NCBI GenBank assembly: GCA_034766995.1
Contig: CM068320.1
Location: 16,883,687 to 16,947,686 of the forward strand
DNA from: Acanthacorydalis orientalis
Lineage: Eukaryota > Arthropoda > Insecta > Megaloptera > Corydalidae
DNA length: 64,000 bases
Direction of reading: 5' to 3'
Positions within the stretch are counted from its first letter, which is position 1; each line of letters begins with the position of its first letter. The position numbers and the translations under genes were made by a program. This document shows positions 49,410-61,724 of this stretch, one piece after another. The notes below the pieces were generated by a model. It saw nothing but the letters and a program-made list of their open reading frames with translations. It had not been told where the DNA came from and did no database searches.

Positions 49410-50630
49410 ATACAGATAGATGAAAATAAAATACGATGAACAGATATACTTATTGAGTATTCTTTTTTAATTATATTATTTCATGAAATCAAATTAAATA
49501 ATTTGTTTTAAAATTCAGTATAACAATTACAATGATAATTTATAATATAATATTTACTTTGGTTTATAAGTAATTATTATCAAGTAAGATCAAAGTTACC
49601 TTTTTTAGTTGCTACAATTTATAGAAAAAAAATATTTTTAACAAATAGGCTATCTAAATACAAATTACATATTAACGTAGTAATAAAAAGAAACTACAAT
49701 GTGTCTCCAAAGATCAATTAAGAAAGAATGATAGTAAAAATAGGATCACAGACAAGAAAGAAACAATTTTACTGTAACTACATTGCCATTGTATATATAT
49801 AATATATATATAATATATAGATATTTATAAATCTTCGAAATGTAGTTTATTTTTTCTTCACTGAGAATTTCAAAGTAAGTTTTTATTGTACTATACCAAA
49901 TGAATTATTAATTTTTTACCAATTTTACTCAATTATTTAAAACGGTCTGTGTTTTTTATATAACATTCTTTAAAAAGTTTCTAAAATAATAATTGATATT
50001 TAATTTTTTTTTTAATATTATTGATATTTATTTAGAACCACAGATTAGAATTACATTTACTTATCTGTTACTTAGCATCTATTTACTTAATTGTTTTACA
50101 ATAATTTATTTCTAATTATCACCTCTCTATTTAACCCCTAAAATACATTTGAATCCCATAGTTATCAAAAGGTAAGTATTTAGGTGAATTATATTAATTA
50201 ATTATTATATTAATTGTTATACATTATTTTTTATTAAAAAATAGAATAAAGTTAACAAAGAAAATAGTCATAATAAAATATTATACAACATTGGATTTAT
50301 TTAAAAAAATAGTTTTAAACATACAAAAGAATAAATTCTTTTACTAACTCTTTTTTACTAATAAGAAAAGTTTTAATGATGAAAATATATTAAAGATTCT
50401 CATTTTTACTTTTACACTTATTATTCCTTATATTTTCTTTATAACGTTTCTATAAAAAATATTTAACAAAATGTTACATTTAAAATATATCTATTGCATA
50501 TTTATTATTTAAATCCACTATTAAAACAAGGTATGAAAAACTCATTTAAAAATGTAGAGACATGAAAATCAATAGAAAATAAATTCAATCTATCAGTAAT
50601 ACAAATATTATTAAATAGAAGAAAACAGAA
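49410..50630. other. AT-rich non-coding stretch
   Basis: No supported feature. Confidence 0.6.
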
Positions 50631-50633
50631 TAT

Positions 50634-50635
<2 letters not shown>

Positions 50636-50690
<55 letters not shown>
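50636..50690. repeat. (TA)n microsatellite
   Basis: A nearly perfect TA run. Confidence 0.97.
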
Positions 50691-51174
50691 CATAAGATTA
50701 TTGTTTCTGTACCCAAACAAAATATTTAAAATTAATATCATTGTAACGAATTTGCATGAATCGTTTAACGATTATCACTTTAAGAACAAAAGCAATGCGT
50801 AGCATTATGTATAATGAATAGAATTAATTATGTATTTAAGAAATGAAATATTATCGTTAAATAATGTTACATTATTCCTTTTGAAGCGTATAATCGAATT
50901 TATTGAAACGTATAATTTTAATGTATTATTAATTTTTTAAATTAACAATTATTTATTTTATATACAGTGTCAAATAATATTGTTAATAAAGTCAGACGAG
51001 ATTCTTTTGTACAATTTTAAGCACCATAAAAAGAAATATATTTTAAACCTCAAGGTAAAAGAATGAAATATTTATACACTAATTGTTGCTCTCAAGAATA
51101 ATTGAAATAAATATTTGTACTTGAATGTTTATGAAATTTCTCATTATAATAATGTGTAGTAATGAGTGCTAAAG

Positions 51175-51176
<2 letters not shown>

Positions 51177-51228
<52 letters not shown>
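51177..51228. repeat. (TA)n microsatellite
   Basis: A nearly perfect TA run. Confidence 0.97.
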
Positions 51229-51233
<5 letters not shown>

Positions 51234-51364
51234 CATGTATTTCACTCCTATATCAACTATTTGTTTAATTCGTTTAATTTAATCTTTATGATTATAACAT
51301 TGTACATTTTGTACATTTTAGTACATTAAAAGTATTTATTTACCTAAAATATGCAATATAATCA

Positions 51365-51850
51365 TCTGAAAGGAAGCGCGAAATTGTCCCGTCCTGTATA
51401 CATGGATTGGAATTTGTACTAAAGGACAGTTTAGGTTGAAATGAAAACAACTGTCAGTAGATACTAAGAAAATCGTATGTTTTCGAGTATAAGCTGCAAA
51501 AACTGAAAAAATACTAAATAATTTAATTACATAAACGTATTAAAATTGAGAAAAAAGTGAAATAAAAAAGCTTCAAAATCTTAAATTTAATAATATCAAT
51601 AGTTTAATTAAATATATTCGATTTAAACCGAGCACGCACTGCCAACATGACTTCACGAATACTGAGATTAATATGTTGATTTGTTACAACAGATGGTTGG
51701 CTTAACGCAGCAGTACACATATTAAAAGTTTTGTGGCCTATAACTTGAAATTACACTATTGTGTCGAATCCTACCATCTGACATTCTTATCTTCAAACCA
51801 TGAGGTATCATTATCATCAGATTTAAATTCTGCACGTGGATAGGTAAATT
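51365..51850 (-). other. Two coding-like islets, unrecognised
   Basis: Two patches of mixed composition are separated by AT-rich sequence. On the minus strand the upper patch reads AEFKSDDNDTSWFEDKNVRW after an acceptor-like CCACGTGCAG (about 51830-51770). About 55 bp further on it reads CTAALSQPSVVTNQHINLS... ending VRARF (51720-51620). The lower patch (51370-51460) is open in several frames. The pieces may be exons or a decayed mobile-element gene. I recognise no family. Confidence 0.25.
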
Positions 51851-51859
51851 TAATACCAA

Positions 51860-52745
51860 TTTTTATAAACTTGATTTAATCTGAATTGCAAGATTGACAT
51901 AAATAAAATAATAATGAAAGATTGAGTATTTGTACATGTGTACCTGATTTGATTCTATTTCTTGTCCTCAAGGTCAGTTTTTGAATATTTTCTACAATTA
52001 TTTTCATCCATTGTATTCAAGTGAATACTGTATCTACCTGAAGGTGTTTAATGATATTTAAAATGTGGAAAATTTTCAAATAATGGCCATAATGACAAGA
52101 AACAAAATATGAAAACAAATAAAATATAAAATGAACCAATATATAACGAAACAGAAACATAAACAAGATTAAATTAAATAATACAAGTAAAACATAAATT
52201 ATATTTTCAAATATATAATATTTATGTCGAATATTTAAAAAATTAAATTAGAATGACAATTAAATTTTCTTAATCATTTCAGTAAAAATTAATATTCATA
52301 ATTTTAAAATTGAAATTATAAATTGAATTTCAGTCATTTTAATAAATTAAACAATTGATAATAAATATTGATTACAAAAGAGAGTATGTATAAAAAATAT
52401 TTTCTAATATTCAACTGAAAATTGAAAAAAAATTTTTAAATATAAAATTATTGTTATACTAAAATACAAAATAGTTTTTTTTATCAATAAATTATTTATT
52501 AAAACTAATAACCATTTTTTAATGAATTGAAATTTCTATAATAATACTAAGTATATAATGAAATTAAAGTAAAAAAATAATCCACTTTATTTACAATTAA
52601 GAAAATAATATTTCAATAATAATATTTCATTTTTATTTAAAAAATATATTTTTTTTACCAAAAATTTAGTTTTAAAAAATGAATTATAAAAAAGTGTTTG
52701 AAAAAAAATTCTTTTTGTAAATATTATATATAATTACAATCGAAA
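51860..52745. other. AT-rich non-coding stretch
   Basis: No supported feature. Confidence 0.6.
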
Positions 52746-52750
52746 AAACT

Positions 52751-52784
52751 ATATATATATATGTATTTATATATGTGTGTGTGC

Positions 52785-52817
<33 letters not shown>
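52751..52817. repeat. (TA)n/(TG)n microsatellite
   Basis: Two TA runs flanking a short TG run. Confidence 0.96.
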
Positions 52818-52820
<3 letters not shown>

Positions 52821-53939
52821 TAGAAATAAACTTCCTGATATATATGGCTCATAGAAAAAAATCTATTTAGTCATCCTTTATATTAATCTTTTCATTTTTC
52901 AAGAGATGTTACTACCTTTGAACATTATTTCCTTAGCAAATATACTCAAGGGGTTCTCATGATTAAAAGATTTAATAATATCTCCTTTATGTATTTTCCT
53001 TTCATAATTCGTTTTAACATTACCATCTTTTGTATAAACTGCCATTCGTAATTCGATTCAAGCTTACACATGACTGGAAAAAGCATTTCTGCTGCAATGT
53101 ATTACATTTATTTGTCCTATAATATGTTTCAGTTTATTCGTTTCTTTCTTTCTCTTTATGCTCTTTTCTATGTATAAATACATACATACATACATATATA
53201 TACAGAAAGAAAAAAGAAATACCAATGAATACTTATAATAAATGTACCAAAAAATAAACTGCAATATGAAAAAGAGAAAAATTGGATAATTCGAATTGGA
53301 AGAAAAGATATTCTTTTAGAAGTGGATTATCAAAGGCTGAAAATAATGATACATACACACATTATGTATATGTATGTATGTATGTATATATGTATATTTA
53401 TATATATATATATACATATGATAAAAGCCTGTAAGGAATTAAAAAACGTATCCGTAGTTGTAATGCATTTATAAATAGATTAATTAATTAATTAATTTGA
53501 ACTACTTGTCACCATGAAGTTACATGCTGCATATTTTATATTAAAATCATTTTTCGTATAAAGTTTTGAGTGCAGGCATTATACTTTTCTAATTAGTTTT
53601 ACAATGAAATATAAGTAATTAAAATTACACTAAATTTCAAAGCGAAAGTATATTTTTTAAATTACTAGTTTAAAAATAGATCTGAAATATATTAATTTGT
53701 CATTTGAATTAGTTAATATTTATAACAAAAGATTTATTATATTAGATAAATATTCAAAAAGAAAAGAATTTTAAACTTATGTTTAAAATTGATAAAAAGT
53801 AATCGTTAAAACCGAAATACATATTCAGTTTATTAGTTATTGCAAATATCATCATAAAATTAGGCAATGTAATAAAACAAATCTAAAAAAATAAGTAAAT
53901 GTACATAATTTTTAATGATACTTTTTGAAATATTATACT

Positions 53940-54250
53940 TCGTTAGTAGTCCTTTGAAGCTCATCACAAGTATATGATCAATATTGGTCAAGGATAGCTT
54001 AATTTGATATATAGTCAGTGCCCAATTCATAGTGGTATGGATTGTTGTTTAACCATATATACAGAACACTCACGCATGTTCAACAACATTCATCTGAACA
54101 AGGAATGCGATCCTAATCCATAGATAATTGCAGTTAATATATGCGAAAGGACCTTCATTCAAATATTGAGTGATATAGGTTAGGGTTTAACAAGATGTAG
54201 TTAGGTCGAGAGGCTTAACTACACGACAGAATTTCGAAAAAATCTTTTGA
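53940..54250. other. Mixed-composition islet
   Basis: Less AT-rich than its surroundings. On the minus strand a frame of about 38 codons (YLNEGPFAYINCNYLWIRIAF...) ends at a strong donor-like GC|GTGAGT near 54076. A second overlapping frame starts MKVLSHILTAIIYGLGSHS, signal-peptide-like, but stops before that donor. No good acceptor is visible. Confidence 0.2.
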
Positions 54251-55060
54251 ATCGTGTCAATTTTCATGAAACATAGATTAAGTATTATATATATATATAT
54301 CTTTAAATATTTGAAAATAACTAAATATCGCATGCTAAACATTAAATACAAATAACAATTCATCAAATTATACTGATGTTCGTAGATATGAAAAAATCAT
54401 TAAACATATAAAAGGAAACATGTTCCTGTATATTTGTAATATTAACGGGAAATTATTTTTAATTCCATTTTATAACAATTTATAAAAAAAGTGTTTATTG
54501 AGAAATATTTTTATTTATTTGTTTCATTAGATATAAATTGTTGTAATAAGTATATTTTTTTATTTTAAGTCTTAGAGTATATTTGTAATTTAAAGCAATA
54601 TTTCAATAATATTTTTTTATATATTATTATTTTTTAATATATATATATAAAAATGAATTGTGAACATGTTGATAATCAGTTTGAAATATTTCAAATTATT
54701 ACTCACTAATATTAAATAAATATCAAAAAAAAAACTGATATATAATAACTGTTCATGAAGGAAAAATGAAATAAATATAAGAAAAAAAAATTAACATATT
54801 AAACATTATAACATTGATGGATTACTGCATTTTAAAAGATTGACTATTTTATCAATTTGTATTTATGTTTTGACTTGGATATCTGATGTTGAAATGGAAT
54901 GATACTATAGAAAAAGATAAAGCAGAAAATTTACATTAAATAGTTAAAATTAATTGAATGTTTAAATTTCATGACAATGTGAAAAGTAAAAAAACATAAA
55001 AGTAGAAAAATTTAGATTCTAGACAAATAAATTTCAGGATAACAAATATTTAATAGACAT

Positions 55061-55155
55061 TTAAGATTGTTTTATCCGAATCTTGGAGGATAATTGTGAA
55101 TTAGTTTTTTTTGGAAACGACTTTGACTCCGTTACCTTCAAGTAGGTTTGATGAA
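55061..55155 (-). other. Candidate terminal exon, unrecognised
   Basis: A very good acceptor (CTTTTCTTTCCTTTCAG) on the minus strand opens a frame HQTYLKVTESKSFPKKTNS... that ends at a TAA after about 30 codons, with ATTAAA shortly after. The Ser/Lys/Thr content is plausible for coding sequence. An upstream islet (about 55312-55271) reads MSRNHLPQSLNSQK up to a donor-like AAAAG|GTACTG, but its phase does not match. Confidence 0.25.
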
Positions 55156-55728
55156 CTGAAAGGAAAGAAAAGTTAAAACTAATTATATAAGAAACGAAAA
55201 TGTATATGACGAACAGGATTTCCACAGTACAATTATAAACATTAACCATTATGTGACTGAAAAGGTACCTCAGTACCTTTTGCGAGTTAAGTGACTGCGG
55301 TAAGTGGTTTCGTGACATCTCATTCAACATTTTATAAAGCATGTTTTATTACAATTTTAGTAAGTCTACACTTTTTTCCTAGTGAAAATATTGCATTAAG
55401 AATTTACACCTTGTAGTGAAGATAAAGGTGCCCGGGTACCATATATGATTTTTTTAAAAAAGATAACATTAATGAAGATTTTTAAGTATCCAGTATGGTT
55501 AGTAATTATGCATTTTTAATATGATTTTATTTAGAAAAACTCTGTAAAAAGTAATATACAAACTTATAAATTGACATTTTTGTTTTTGAAAAAAACTACT
55601 TGTTATTATATATAAGATTTGCTCTTATATTAAAGCATATTGAACACTCAATATAGTTTTTAATACTAGGACATAATTCAATCTCACAAACTAATTTCTT
55701 ACTTTCTTCAAAGCGACACTTTCTTCTA

Positions 55729-55833
55729 ATGCAAATGTTCAATTATTAATTATTAACCATTAATGGATGTTTTTATGCATATTTTGATAGTATAACAATA
55801 TCCTTAGCATAATATGGCTAAAATCTGAATTAA
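55729..55833. mobile_element. Foldback MITE, left part, split by mariner C5
   Basis: CTTCTAATGCAAATGTTCAATTATTAATTATT followed by TTTTATGCATATTTTGATAG matches the left arm of the 25.2-kb and 40.9-kb elements. The right part resumes after the mariner insertion. Confidence 0.65.
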
Positions 55834-56365
55834 TTAGGTTAGTAGAAACATAATTGTGGTTTATGTCTCTCAAATTCATGTACATTTTTCTCTCTTTTGA
55901 TTTTCCTAGCTGTTTTAAGAGGTACAGAACTGTTGGATGACTAGCGCCTGACTTTTGTGCAAGCTCTCAAGTTGCTGTGTGTTGTCTGATTCAACTAACG
56001 CCTTCAGTTGGTCATTATGAAGTGAAAAAGGACGGTAATGACTTTATTCATTGTCAAAGCTCTCATCCTCAGCACAAAATTTTTAGAACCACTTTGCACC
56101 GTACGTTCCTTAACAATACCTACATCAATAGCTTCGTATAGTTCACGAGCAGTTTCTATTGCTTTACCACCCGTTTTGAACTTATAGAAAAAAATTCTCT
56201 TATTTTCTTCTTTTCCACTTTTAATTCAATAGCCTAATTTAAAGCAAAATTAATAATAAAACCGTAGTTGATGTTATCAAAATTCACAGAAAAAAATGAC
56301 ATTAATATTAATATGATTAAATGTCACTTTCCATTAAAACTGCATTTATTTTTCTACCAACTTAA
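55834..56365 (-). mobile_element. TTAGGTTGG mariner derivative, copy C5
   Basis: Left end TTAGGTTAGTAGAAACATAATTG and an inverse right end closing at 56365 before TA. Minus-strand remnants of both helix-turn-helix motifs are present, with stops. It lies between the two arms of a foldback element and so is the younger insertion. No catalytic domain. Confidence 0.87.
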
Positions 56366-56480
56366 TACTAATTTCTGTACTTTCATATTCCGAGGATGAC
56401 ATTATTGAAATCGAAATGCATATAAACAGCAATCGAAAACGATTAGTAATCAATTATTGAATATTTTATCACATTTTTTT
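56366..56480. mobile_element. Foldback MITE, right part
   Basis: CCGAGGATGACATTATTGAAATCGAAATGC through ATTAGTAATCAATTATTGAATATTTTATCAC matches the right arm of the family. Confidence 0.65.
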
Positions 56481-56489
56481 TTATTGTAT

Positions 56490-57400
56490 GTGAAGGAGTA
56501 AAAAATATATTTGTGAATGAATATTAACTATGGAATTAATTTTATACTTTTTTATGCAGCCAGAACTAACAGAATACACTAAACATTTTTTTACTGTTTT
56601 AAACTTGGAAAATTATTTAAAAAATCGATAAAAATAAAAAAAACATTGATATATAAGTACATTTTTTTAATAAAAAAATATTAATAAATTATATCTGCAA
56701 GTACATTCATTTTTAATTAAACTGTATAATTTCGGAATAAAATTTATTCTTTTTAATTTCACTCTTCAGTAAAATTTATTCCTCTAATAAAATCACATTT
56801 CATGTACAAAAATGCCTCAAGACATTTTTTGAAATATATTTAAATGAATTTAATAATTTGACGATTAGAAAAGTTTGTTATTATCCTGTTACTAAATTTT
56901 ATAACTAATTACGTAAAATTACATTCACTGAAAAAATAAATTTTCTATAAAGAAATTATTTTCCAATATTGAAAAATTTAACGTATTTCGATTTTATCCG
57001 ACATTGACAATATTTTAAATATATTATTAACATAAATATTAATAACAAATTTAATATAATTTACGTACAAAATACTTTTTAATTACAACGTATTATTTTT
57101 TAAGAGGAAACATTTTGAACATAATGTATTTTAGAAAATGTACAATATTTCAAAAGTACTCCAGAATAAAAAGAATTCAGACGGAATAAAATTACTTACA
57201 CACTGAATTTGGATACATCTGAAACACATTAAGTCAAATCATGCTTTTCATCTCAAACGAAATGCCGAATTGGATGCTATGGAAACGATTCCAATTATAG
57301 CACAAATATATTTGGAAATGATATTCATATTCTATACACGTTTAGTCATAACGGACATTCATACAGATTTTGAATCTTTGTGCAAAAGTTATTTACCATT
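56490..57400. other. AT-rich non-coding stretch
   Basis: No supported feature. Confidence 0.6.
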
Positions 57401-57404
57401 GTGT

Positions 57405-57406
<2 letters not shown>

Positions 57407-57456
<50 letters not shown>
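57407..57456. repeat. (TA)n microsatellite
   Basis: A perfect TA run. Confidence 0.97.
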
Positions 57457-57458
<2 letters not shown>

Positions 57459-57709
57459 AAATCACGGTCAATACTTGATCATGAACAATAATTGTGTAAT
57501 ATAGAATTGAATATGTCAACATTCTGAAACATTGCTGGTATCCCAGAAATATATTCCTAATTTTCAAAGTTTAAATATGAATTAGAATATACATGCGAAA
57601 ATCAAACGTGAACATAATATGAGTGAACATTACATAAAAGAAAATATCAGATCTAATCTTGTATTAAATTGCTATTTTGTTATAAAATAATAATGAAATT
57701 GAAACACTC

Positions 57710-57710
<1 letters not shown>

Positions 57711-57765
<55 letters not shown>

Positions 57766-57766
57766 C

Positions 57767-57801
<35 letters not shown>

Positions 57802-57810
57802 CATACATAT

Positions 57811-57862
<52 letters not shown>

Positions 57863-57863
57863 T

Positions 57864-57925
<62 letters not shown>

Positions 57926-57955
57926 CATAGATATATACATATATATATATATATC

Positions 57956-57998
<43 letters not shown>
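57711..57998. repeat. Longest (TA)n/(TACA)n microsatellite
   Basis: Nearly 290 bp of TA repeats broken by regularly recurring TACA units. This is the largest tract in the window, and it gives a 118-codon Ile-Tyr artefact. Confidence 0.98.
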
Positions 57999-58000
<2 letters not shown>

Positions 58001-58227
58001 CTCTGTCAAATTAATTTCTCATTAAAATATATTCACACATGTAAAGCATACTGAGATGGAACTACTAATCATATACAAGACAGCCAGTTATTATAGTAAA
58101 ACTAGGTTTGTTTTATTAGAAATGAAAGTTCGACATTATTATTATGCTCTGTCAGTAAAAGGTGTAATAGATTTCATTTAAATAATTCATGTAAAATATG
58201 GTTTCAATAAGTAATGATTATGTATAT

Positions 58228-58263
58228 TTGTGTATATATATATATATATATAGACACACACAT

Positions 58264-58324
<61 letters not shown>
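58228..58324. repeat. (TA)n/(CA)n microsatellite
   Basis: TA, CA and TA runs in series. Confidence 0.97.
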
Positions 58325-58325
<1 letters not shown>

Positions 58326-58737
58326 CCACAAAGATATGTTACTTAAATATAAATATTGTTGCAAATTATTAAAGTTACTATAATTATAATTTTTTTGAAA
58401 AGAACAAATAATTACTATAATATTGAAGACATTATGTAACCTCACAAGTATGTGAAATGAACATTAATTTACGTTTTTTTTTTATTCTATTCGAATATAT
58501 AATTAGATATACAATTATATCTGCAAAACATTTTAAAATAGAAATAATGAAACAACTAAGTTATTAGGATTATAAATTTAAAATTTGTGTTATGTTTATA
58601 AATTTTTTTACAACTTGTATTATTAAACGTTACATTTGTAAACATATAAAAATATATTGTTAATTATTTGTAATAACTCCTTCGTATTTCTCTCTCTATT
58701 AATCGGAGAGCTTCTAATTCTCTCTCTCTTTATATTA

Positions 58738-58742
58738 TATAC

Positions 58743-58836
<94 letters not shown>
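58738..58836. repeat. (TA)n/(CA)n microsatellite
   Basis: Two TA runs around a short CA run. Confidence 0.97.
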
Positions 58837-58839
<3 letters not shown>

Positions 58840-59205
58840 CTTCACTTTTTGAAGATCTACTACTGAGCAAATTTTCCTTTAAGTTTTTGAATTTTAGCGA
58901 TCGTGTATCTTTTGTATATAATTGAAATGGAAATTTTGATTATCTTCTTCCATCTATTTATAAAACGACAGCTATATTTTATTACTTGATTTCAAATAAA
59001 CGAATTATTCTGTAATAATGTATAACCAATATTTTCGTGTTAAAACATAAATATTGTTATTAGATAATTCAGTATTTGTTTTCTTATCAGAATAAACATC
59101 TTTCACATAACATTTTTTTAATTTCTCAATAATACCACATTTAATACTACTTGTTTTCCTATAAATAATAAAAAATGATCTATTGATAATTTAATTCTAT
59201 GATAT
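58840..59205. other. AT-rich non-coding stretch
   Basis: No supported feature. Confidence 0.6.
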
Positions 59206-59226
59206 ATATATACATATACATATATA

Positions 59227-59785
59227 TTAGGTTGGTAGGAAGATAATTGGGTTTTTATTTTCTGAATTCTAAACATAGTTTTTTTCAACGAGTGTCATAT
59301 CATAATGTTCATGTTAATATAATTTTAAAGTGTATTTTTCGGTCTGTGTTTTGGGAACATCGACTTTGTTTTATTATTAAAATTGAGCTATTGAATTGAA
59401 CACGAAAAGAAGCAAACAAGGGAAATTTTTTGTATGAGTTCAAAACGGATGTTAAAACAGCAGAAACTGCTCGTAAACTAAATGATGCTTTTGGTGTGGG
59501 CGCTGTTAAGGGAATGTAAGGTGTAATGGTGATTCCAAAAATTTCTTGCTGGAGACAAGAGTGTTAAAGATGAAGAAAGGTCGCAAGCATCCTTCTTCAG
59601 TTCATAACTGAGGGCGTTAATTGAATTAGAACCACGCACAACATTTCGAGAGCTTGCACAAAAGTTTGAGTGCTAGTCGTCCAACAATTCTTGATCACTT
59701 AAAACAGTTAAAAAAAATCAAAAAAAGAGAAAAATATATATATAATTAAAAATCATAAGCCGCAATTATTTTCCTACCAACTTTA
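59227..59785 (+). mobile_element. TTAGGTTGG mariner derivative, copy C6
   Basis: Left end TTAGGTTGGTAGGAAGATAATTG after TA (59225-59226), inverse right end near 59770-59785, TA microsatellite on both sides. The transposase start codon has become ACG (about 59402). Beyond it, remnants equivalent to LYEFKTDVKTAETARKLNDAFGVG and to the second helix-turn-helix (about 59600-59715) are visible with shifts. No catalytic domain. Confidence 0.88.
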
Positions 59786-59819
59786 TATATATATATATAT
59801 ATATATACATATATATTCG

Positions 59820-60200
59820 TATTATTTATATTTGCTCTCAATTTTAATGTAAATGTCAATATTTTTAATTTGCGTCAATAACATGTATGAAAATAAATAT
59901 GTTTTAAATACAATTTTAACTTAATGAAAAAAATTATCAATATAATTATTGATAATACAGTAATAAAACTTTTAAAATTAAATAAGTTCTGAATTTTTTT
60001 TTAAAATATGCAATTTTGGATCAACATAATTGAAAAATAAGGCAATAATAATAAGTATAGAGTATATTTTTTACTCTGGATTCAAAGTAAAGATTATTCT
60101 TCATATCTATATGAACATTTCTTATTTTCATGTTATTGAACCTGATATTATTGAAATTAAAATTTGTTGTTCAAATTCATACTTTCCTCCTTTTTAAAAT
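59820..60200. other. AT-rich non-coding stretch
   Basis: No supported feature. Confidence 0.6.
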
Positions 60201-60204
60201 ACAC

Positions 60205-60211
60205 ACATATG

Positions 60212-60266
<55 letters not shown>

Positions 60267-60276
60267 TGTGTGTGTA

Positions 60277-60313
<37 letters not shown>

Positions 60314-60324
60314 ACATGTATATA

Positions 60325-60356
<32 letters not shown>

Positions 60357-60360
60357 CATT
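60205..60360. repeat. (TA)n/(TG)n microsatellite beside mariner
   Basis: About 155 bp of interrupted TA repeats ending 5 bp before the left end of the mariner copy. Confidence 0.97.
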
Positions 60361-60366
60361 TGAATA

Positions 60367-61287
60367 CGAGGTCTGACAATTAAGTAATGCGACCGATTTT
60401 TTTTCTCGGCCTGTGGTAAAACTGCGAACCTGTAACTCCGCCACCGTAATAGCAGATCCCTACTCTCTCGATTGAGACCTTGACCACCCTCGTACGATTA
60501 TTTCTTCGCCAGTTGTTTAGTGTTTTTTAACAACGCGCGAGTAGTGCATGTCACGAATGTCACCGAATGAACATCGCTCAAGATTGTCTCGAGCAGGTTG
60601 AAAGTGATCCTACTCTTCTCGATCGAGTTATTACTGGTGATGAAAGTTGGTTCTTTCAATATGATCCCGAAACTAAACGACAAAGCCAACAGTGGCTGTA
60701 CCCTGGAGCACCAAGGCCAAAGAAGGCGAGAATGAGCAAGTCCAAAGTGAAAACCATGTTGATTTGCTTCTTCGACAGCAAAGGGGTGGTTCACAAAGAG
60801 TTCGTACCACCTGGACAAACCGTAAATCAAGTATTCTACCGCAATGTGCTCGAAAAATTACGAAAAAGGGTGCTCAGAGTGCGTCCAGAGATCGCGAAGA
60901 CTTGGGTTCTGCATCACGACAATGCTCCCTGTCACAGTGCGTTCAGTGTCTCTCAGTTTTTGGCGTCTAAAGGCATCGCAACGTTACCACAACCGCCCTA
61001 TTCACCGGACATGTCACCCTGCGACTTTTTCCTATTCCCTCATATGAAAAAATTCGTCAAAGGTCGACATTTTGACTCCGTTGAAGATATCCAAGAATCT
61101 GTGACGAGGGTACTCGGAGAGGTCCCACAAGAAGTGTTCCAGAATTGTTACGAAAACTGGAAAACTCGCTGGAATAAGTGTATAGATGCGGGAGGGGACT
61201 ACTTTGAAGGGGATCTCAGCGATGTACCTTAATTTTTAAATATACTCGATTTTTGAATTTTGTCGCATTACTTAATTGTCTGACCTC

Positions 61288-61288
<1 letters not shown>
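60367..61288 (+). mobile_element. Mariner element, CGAGGTC family, internally deleted copy 2
   Basis: 922 bp with the same terminal repeats as the 1.5-kb copy (left CGAGGTCTGACAATTAAG, one mismatch to the right end). The TA duplication at 60365-60366 and 61289-61290 is clear because the left flank is not a TA repeat. This fixes the element ends at CGAGG for both copies. It differs from copy 1 only at scattered bases, at the internal deletion junction near 60560-60590, and by retaining 39 bp lost from copy 1. Confidence 0.94.
60567..61232 (+). pseudogene. Mariner transposase, N-terminally truncated, complete catalytic domain
   Basis: A 221-codon frame with the catalytic triad at Asp25 (TGDESW), Asp118 (HHDNAPCH) and Asp153 (SPDMSPCD), D34D spacing, and the complete C terminus. 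The segment QYDPETKRQSQQWLYPGA after the first aspartate is present here and shortened in copy 1. The original start codon at 60548 is retained but in a different frame from the catalytic half, because of the deletion of the DNA-binding region. The open frame therefore starts at an internal ATG (60567). It lacks the helix-turn-helix domains and is probably mobilised only in trans. Confidence 0.9.

Positions 61289-61343
<55 letters not shown>
61289..61343. repeat. (TA)n microsatellite abutting mariner
   Basis: A TA run starting at the target-site TA of the mariner element. Confidence 0.97.
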
Positions 61344-61345
<2 letters not shown>

Positions 61346-61724
61346 GACAATCTGTACATTCTACTTAGTATTTACAATTTTACATATACATATATGTAAC
61401 GAATTCTAAATAACAATAATAACTAGTGGAGTGTATTTGAAATGTTTATTATTGTTGATCATACATGGTGCACTTACTTAACTACACACTGCTGCGTTCT
61501 AATCTACTGTTATTTATTTAGGTTTGTGACCTGTGGGATGATGCCGACAGAAATATAATCCTTTATGTTTAGTTTTCAAATGTTCTTATATTCAGTCTTG
61601 TGTAATAAATTAGTGCATTTCAAGTGTGTGACTACTACACTATTTTGCCACTCTATCTGTCACAAACATTTTTTTAAACACAGGGTGACACTTTTCAATA
61701 GGTTTGTCTTGTAAGTAACAATTT

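Noticed and set aside
54178..54195. TTAGGGTTTAAC as telomeric repeat
   Set aside because: A single occurrence without tandem repetition.
57669..58025. 118-codon open frame and similar frames at 3453, 11205, 40119, 48147, 60157 and elsewhere
   Set aside because: They are translations of TA/TACA microsatellites (Ile-Tyr, His-Thr repeats) and occur on both strands, so they are not genes.
60498..60830. 110-codon minus-strand open frame
   Set aside because: It is the antisense shadow of the mariner transposase at 60567-61232.
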